Source: Planctomycetota bacterium (GTDB lineage: Bacteria; Planctomycetota; Phycisphaerae; UBA1845; PWPN01). Taken from it: DNA of 7,000 nucleotides. The notes beneath the pieces were generated by a model that was given only the letters and a program-made list of their open reading frames with translations, was not told the origin of the DNA and ran no database searches. How positions within the stretch are numbered: the stretch's first letter is position 1; each line of letters starts with the position of its first letter. Below, piece by piece: positions 6,307-7,000 of this stretch. Both the position numbers and the translations under genes were made by a program. The stretch covers positions 3,672,982 to 3,679,981 of the forward strand of contig CP070790.1 in assembly GCA_020346805.1 (NCBI GenBank), in the 5' to 3' direction.

Positions 6307-6361
6307 AATGAGGATTATGACAGATTTCAGTCATAGCCTCAAAAGAGGTAATGAGGATTAT
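6307..6361 (+). repeat. 12-bp direct repeat overlapping both tiny ORF starts
   Basis: AATGAGGATTAT occurs at 6307-6318 and 6350-6361, 43 bp apart start to start. Each copy contains GAGG just ahead of an ATG (6317 and 6364). The identity is seen directly; whether it reflects duplication of a ribosome site or an RNA-binding repeat is unknown. Confidence 0.6.
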
Positions 6362-6367
6362 TTATGA
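6308..6367 (+). CDS. Tiny ORF 1 (19 codons), possible leader peptide
   Basis: This ORF reads MRIMTDFSHSLKRGNEDYL, starting at ATG 6308 or at an internal ATG at 6317. GGGAGA at 6290-6295 is 12 nt before the first start. A hairpin (TGAGG 6309-6313 with CCTCA 6337-6341; TATGAC 6316-6321 with GTCATA 6330-6335; loop 6322-6329) covers both starts. Its stop overlaps the start of the next tiny ORF by ATGA. I recognise no family; an ORF this short may be chance. Confidence 0.15.
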   Translation: MRIMTDFSHSLKRGNEDYL

Positions 6368-6426
6368 GCTTTCGAGAGTCGGTAAGTCGTCCTTCCTGGG
6401 ATCATGTTGTTTTGGCTCGGGCTTAA
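6364..6426 (+). CDS. Tiny ORF 2 (20 codons), ATGA-coupled to tiny ORF 1
   Basis: This ORF reads MSFRESVSRPSWDHVVLARA. GAGG at 6353-6356 lies 7 nt before its ATG, a good position for ribosome binding, and the ATGA at 6364-6367 couples it to the ORF before. The ribosome-site sequence AATGAGGATTAT (6350-6361) is an exact copy of 6307-6318 at the start of tiny ORF 1. No family is recognised. It could be a translated leader peptide, a remnant, or chance. Confidence 0.2.
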   Translation: MSFRESVSRPSWDHVVLARA

Positions 6427-6430
6427 AATG

Positions 6431-6492
6431 GCGGCAAAAGTCGTTTGATGCAATATAAACCGGATTTTCAACATTGATAAGCCGTTTGCCGC
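6431..6492 (+). repeat. 8-bp GC inverted repeat
   Basis: GCGGCAAA (6431-6438) is perfectly inverted as TTTGCCGC (6485-6492) with a 46-base, AT-rich intervening segment. It lies just after tiny ORF 2 and before the terminator-like hairpin, so it could be part of the same folded RNA. An 8-bp match over this distance can be chance. Confidence 0.3.
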
Positions 6493-6534
6493 AGCTATAG
6501 GTGAATGCCTGAGAATCTGATTTGTGCGGTTAGA

Positions 6535-6574
6535 TGTGCTCGTGGTCTTAAGCTCAGCGGCACACAATTTTTTT
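6535..6574 (+). terminator. Weak terminator-like hairpin with seven T residues
   Basis: TGTGC (6535-6539) pairs with GCACA (6560-6564), followed after three bases by TTTTTTT at 6568-6574. An alternative 5' arm TGTGC exists at 6523-6527. The stem is only five pairs and the loop is 20 bases, so efficiency is doubtful, but the T-run is the longest in the spacer and it separates the tiny ORFs from the 72-codon ORF. Confidence 0.3.
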
Positions 6575-6617
6575 CATTTGGACGACAAAAATCCCTTAGA
6601 TTCGGCAATTGCTTGGT

Positions 6618-6623
6618 TATACT
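6618..6623 (+). promoter_or_regulatory. Possible -10 box for the 72-codon ORF
   Basis: TATACT (5 of 6 matches) lies 60 bp upstream of the ORF start. The -35 candidates at 16-17 bp (TTAGAT at 6596-6601) are poor. It is the best promoter-like match between the T-run at 6568-6574 and the ORF. Confidence 0.2.
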
Positions 6624-6682
6624 AGAGAAGTCAGGTTGTCCATGAATCGATATTCGGTATTTTTGGGTTTGGGAGGTGTGCG

Positions 6683-6901
6683 ATGATTACTAATCCTGTT
6701 GGTGTAGTCAAAGAGCTTCGTCGTCGTGTACTTCTGGGTTACAATCCCTATTATGGATATGACTCGGCATGCGACCATGATGTGAATTGGTTGCGAATAA
6801 CGCCTGAGGAGTTTAACCAAACCAAACGCGAGGCCGAAGCAGAGCGCAAACGGCGGCAAAGCCAACCGGTAAACCTGGGTAACTGCCCGAGACTCAATTA
6901 A
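6683..6901 (+). CDS. Small protein of unknown function, 72 aa
   Basis: I do not recognise a family. The ORF is likely real because GGAGGT (6672-6677) sits 5 nt before its ATG, one of the best ribosome sites in the window. The 72-residue product has a basic N-terminal helix (VVKELRRRVLLGY, residues 8-20), an aromatic stretch (GYNPYYGYDSACDHDVNW, 19-36) with one Cys and two nearby His-type residues limited to a single His, then LRITPEEFNQTKREAEAERKRRQ (37-59), a strongly charged likely helix, and a short polar tail. There is no signal peptide or membrane segment, so a cytoplasmic protein is expected. The opposite strand has a 95-codon frame starting with GTG, but without a ribosome site. It is separated from hypB by over 1.1 kb and is unlikely to be part of the hyp operon. 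Confidence 0.6.
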   Translation: MITNPVGVVKELRRRVLLGYNPYYGYDSACDHDVNWLRITPEEFNQTKREAEAERKRRQSQPVNLGNCPRLN

Positions 6902-7000
6902 CACGCAACACGTATTCTGGACTGCGCGGTAACCAGTATAGCTTGATAAAACGATATGGTTGTGTATCTGCGTTTTAGCAATTAAAATAGATGATTAAAA

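Larger units (their letters stand above)
5530..6682. other. 1.15-kb region without a normal-sized gene
   Basis: Stops are frequent in all frames here and I find no convincing CDS above 25 codons. Most of it is AT-rich, unlike the hyp genes; the exception is a GC-richer island at about 5800-5955. It contains an inverted repeat, two perfect -10 boxes, a foldable RNA candidate, two tiny ORFs and two terminator-like hairpins, listed separately. No strong intrinsic terminator directly follows hypB: the only nearby pairing is weak (CAATAA 5539-5544 region with TTATTG near 5556-5561). TTGACA at 5559-5564 is a perfect -35 hexamer but lacks a good -10 at 16-18 bp. There are no tRNA or rRNA features and no IS remnants that I recognise. 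Confidence 0.6.

Noticed and set aside
5530..6682. CRISPR array, tRNA or insertion sequence in the long spacer
   Set aside because: There are no regularly spaced repeats, no tRNA cloverleaf that I could find, and no transposase remnant or terminal repeats with target duplication.
6617..6904. 95-codon frame on the - strand opposite the 72-aa ORF
   Set aside because: It begins with GTG without a ribosome site, while the + strand frame has a near-perfect one. A hydrophobic stretch is present, so I do not exclude it entirely.

Overview
The window holds most of a [NiFe]-hydrogenase maturation (hyp) operon, all on the + strand, followed by about 1.15 kb of mostly AT-rich DNA without a normal-sized gene, and then one short unknown gene. 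The gene order is hypF (5' end outside the window), hypC, hypD, hypE, hypA, hypB. All six genes are full length where visible, without frameshifts, and carry the family's metal-binding and catalytic residues. No hydrogenase structural subunit and no maturation endopeptidase lies in the window.

The genes form one pathway. HypF makes carbamoyl-adenylate from carbamoyl phosphate and loads the C-terminal cysteine of HypE. HypE dehydrates the carbamoyl group to a cyanide. The HypC-HypD complex collects the iron and receives the CN (and CO) ligands. HypA and HypB then deliver nickel. hypF to hypE lie 5 to 43 bp apart. hypA is separated from hypE by a 111-bp spacer filled by a nested inverted repeat, and hypA and hypB overlap through ATGA. 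Two of these spacers can fold: a hairpin just upstream of hypD, and the large nested structure upstream of hypA.

From 5530 to 6682 there is no convincing protein of normal size. This stretch contains a 12-bp inverted repeat (5667-5721). It also holds a perfect extended -10 box (5763-5771) followed by a GC-richer block that folds well and ends in a 14-bp palindrome plus a T-rich tail, which is a candidate small RNA of about 180 nt. Further on is a second perfect -10 box (6168-6173) ahead of a leader-like segment with two tiny ATGA-overlapping ORFs and a terminator-like hairpin before seven T residues. Last comes a 72-codon ORF (6683-6901) with a near-perfect Shine-Dalgarno sequence and no recognisable family.

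The organism is a bacterium with roughly 50% GC in genes, clearly more AT-rich spacers, strong Shine-Dalgarno sites and at least one TTG start. Possession of hyp genes implies [NiFe]-hydrogenase metabolism, probably anaerobic or microaerobic. I cannot place the lineage from this sequence; a member of the Planctomycetes or a related group is only a guess.
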